A stretch of 5,090 nt of DNA from RUG14199 sp045535205 (GTDB lineage: Bacteria; Bacillota; Clostridia; Oscillospirales; CAG-272). Shown here one piece after another: positions 5,001-5,090 of the stretch; the first letter of the stretch is position 1; each line of letters begins with the position of its first letter. Under the pieces are notes generated by a model. It did not search any database. It was not told the origin of the DNA and worked only from the letters and a program-made list of their open reading frames with translations. A program made the translations under genes and the position numbers. The stretch lies in contig JAZSLF010000072.1 of NCBI GenBank assembly GCA_045535205.1, forward strand, positions 1 to 5,090. Reading direction: 5' to 3'.

Positions 5001-5090
5001 GAGCGCTGCCTGTGGCAGATGAAGCGACTGACGTTTTTTGTCATAAACAAGGAGTATCAGATACGGCAGTGTCTGAGACGACTATGTTTG
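5001..5090 (+). repeat. R element, copy 3 (second tandem unit, cut by window end)
   Basis: Identical to 4895-4984 over all 90 visible bases. The unit is cut by the right edge, so the array may continue. Perfect identity between neighbours, against diverged copy 1, points to recent duplication or ongoing homogenisation. No transposase, terminal inverted repeat or target duplication is seen. Confidence 0.88.

Noticed and set aside
4895..5090. CRISPR array
   Set aside because: The units are head-to-tail copies of 106 bp without alternating short repeats and unique spacers, and there are no cas genes.
4451..5090. Insertion sequence
   Set aside because: There is no transposase frame and no terminal inverted repeats or target duplications were seen; a non-autonomous element remains possible and is treated as a finding.

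Overview
The window looks like chromosomal DNA from a low-to-mid-GC Gram-positive anaerobe, most likely a gut member of the Clostridia (Ruminococcaceae/Oscillospiraceae-like). This is an inference from near-consensus SigA-type promoters, purine-rich Shine-Dalgarno sites, short intrinsic terminators, a tRNA-Pro with encoded CCA and the gene families present. The species cannot be named from the sequence.

Layout. (1) 1-1529, plus strand: the 3' part of an alpha/beta hydrolase gene cut by the left edge, then, 3 bp on, a SanA/YdcF-type (DUF218) membrane-anchored protein. A symmetric terminator (1538-1567) serves this pair and the convergent operon. (2) 3280-1596, minus strand: one promoter, then a GNAT acetyltransferase and two half-size chromate-transporter (ChrA) family genes whose reading frames overlap by 4 bp (ATGA). 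(3) 4317-3283, minus strand: a nucleoside hydrolase-family gene standing alone, with a perfect-consensus promoter and its own terminator; its best start is an ATG preceded by GGAG, not the upstream in-frame TTG. (4) 4405-5090: no convincing protein gene. It holds a strong plus-strand promoter, a repeat-rich leader, a decayed 5' piece of a tRNA gene, an intact tRNA-Pro(CGG), a terminator, and then a perfect tandem repeat of period 106 bp that runs off the right edge.

How the parts work together. The two plus-strand genes are probably co-transcribed. The acetyltransferase and the paired transporter halves form one transcript; the two halves probably assemble together, as in other two-gene short-chain ChrA systems. 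Divergent promoters between 4289 and 4433 fire the hydrolase gene leftward and the tRNA unit rightward.

The most interesting part is region 4. An ~80-bp segment and the tRNA start are duplicated 198 bp apart. A second element of about 100 bp (three copies, here called R) is found beside them. Its copies differ in the first 56 aligned bases only by transitions, including a compensatory C-G/T-A change in a hairpin. A second hairpin is kept in place although its sequence differs. This suggests a tRNA-associated structured repeat or RNA rather than a coding sequence.
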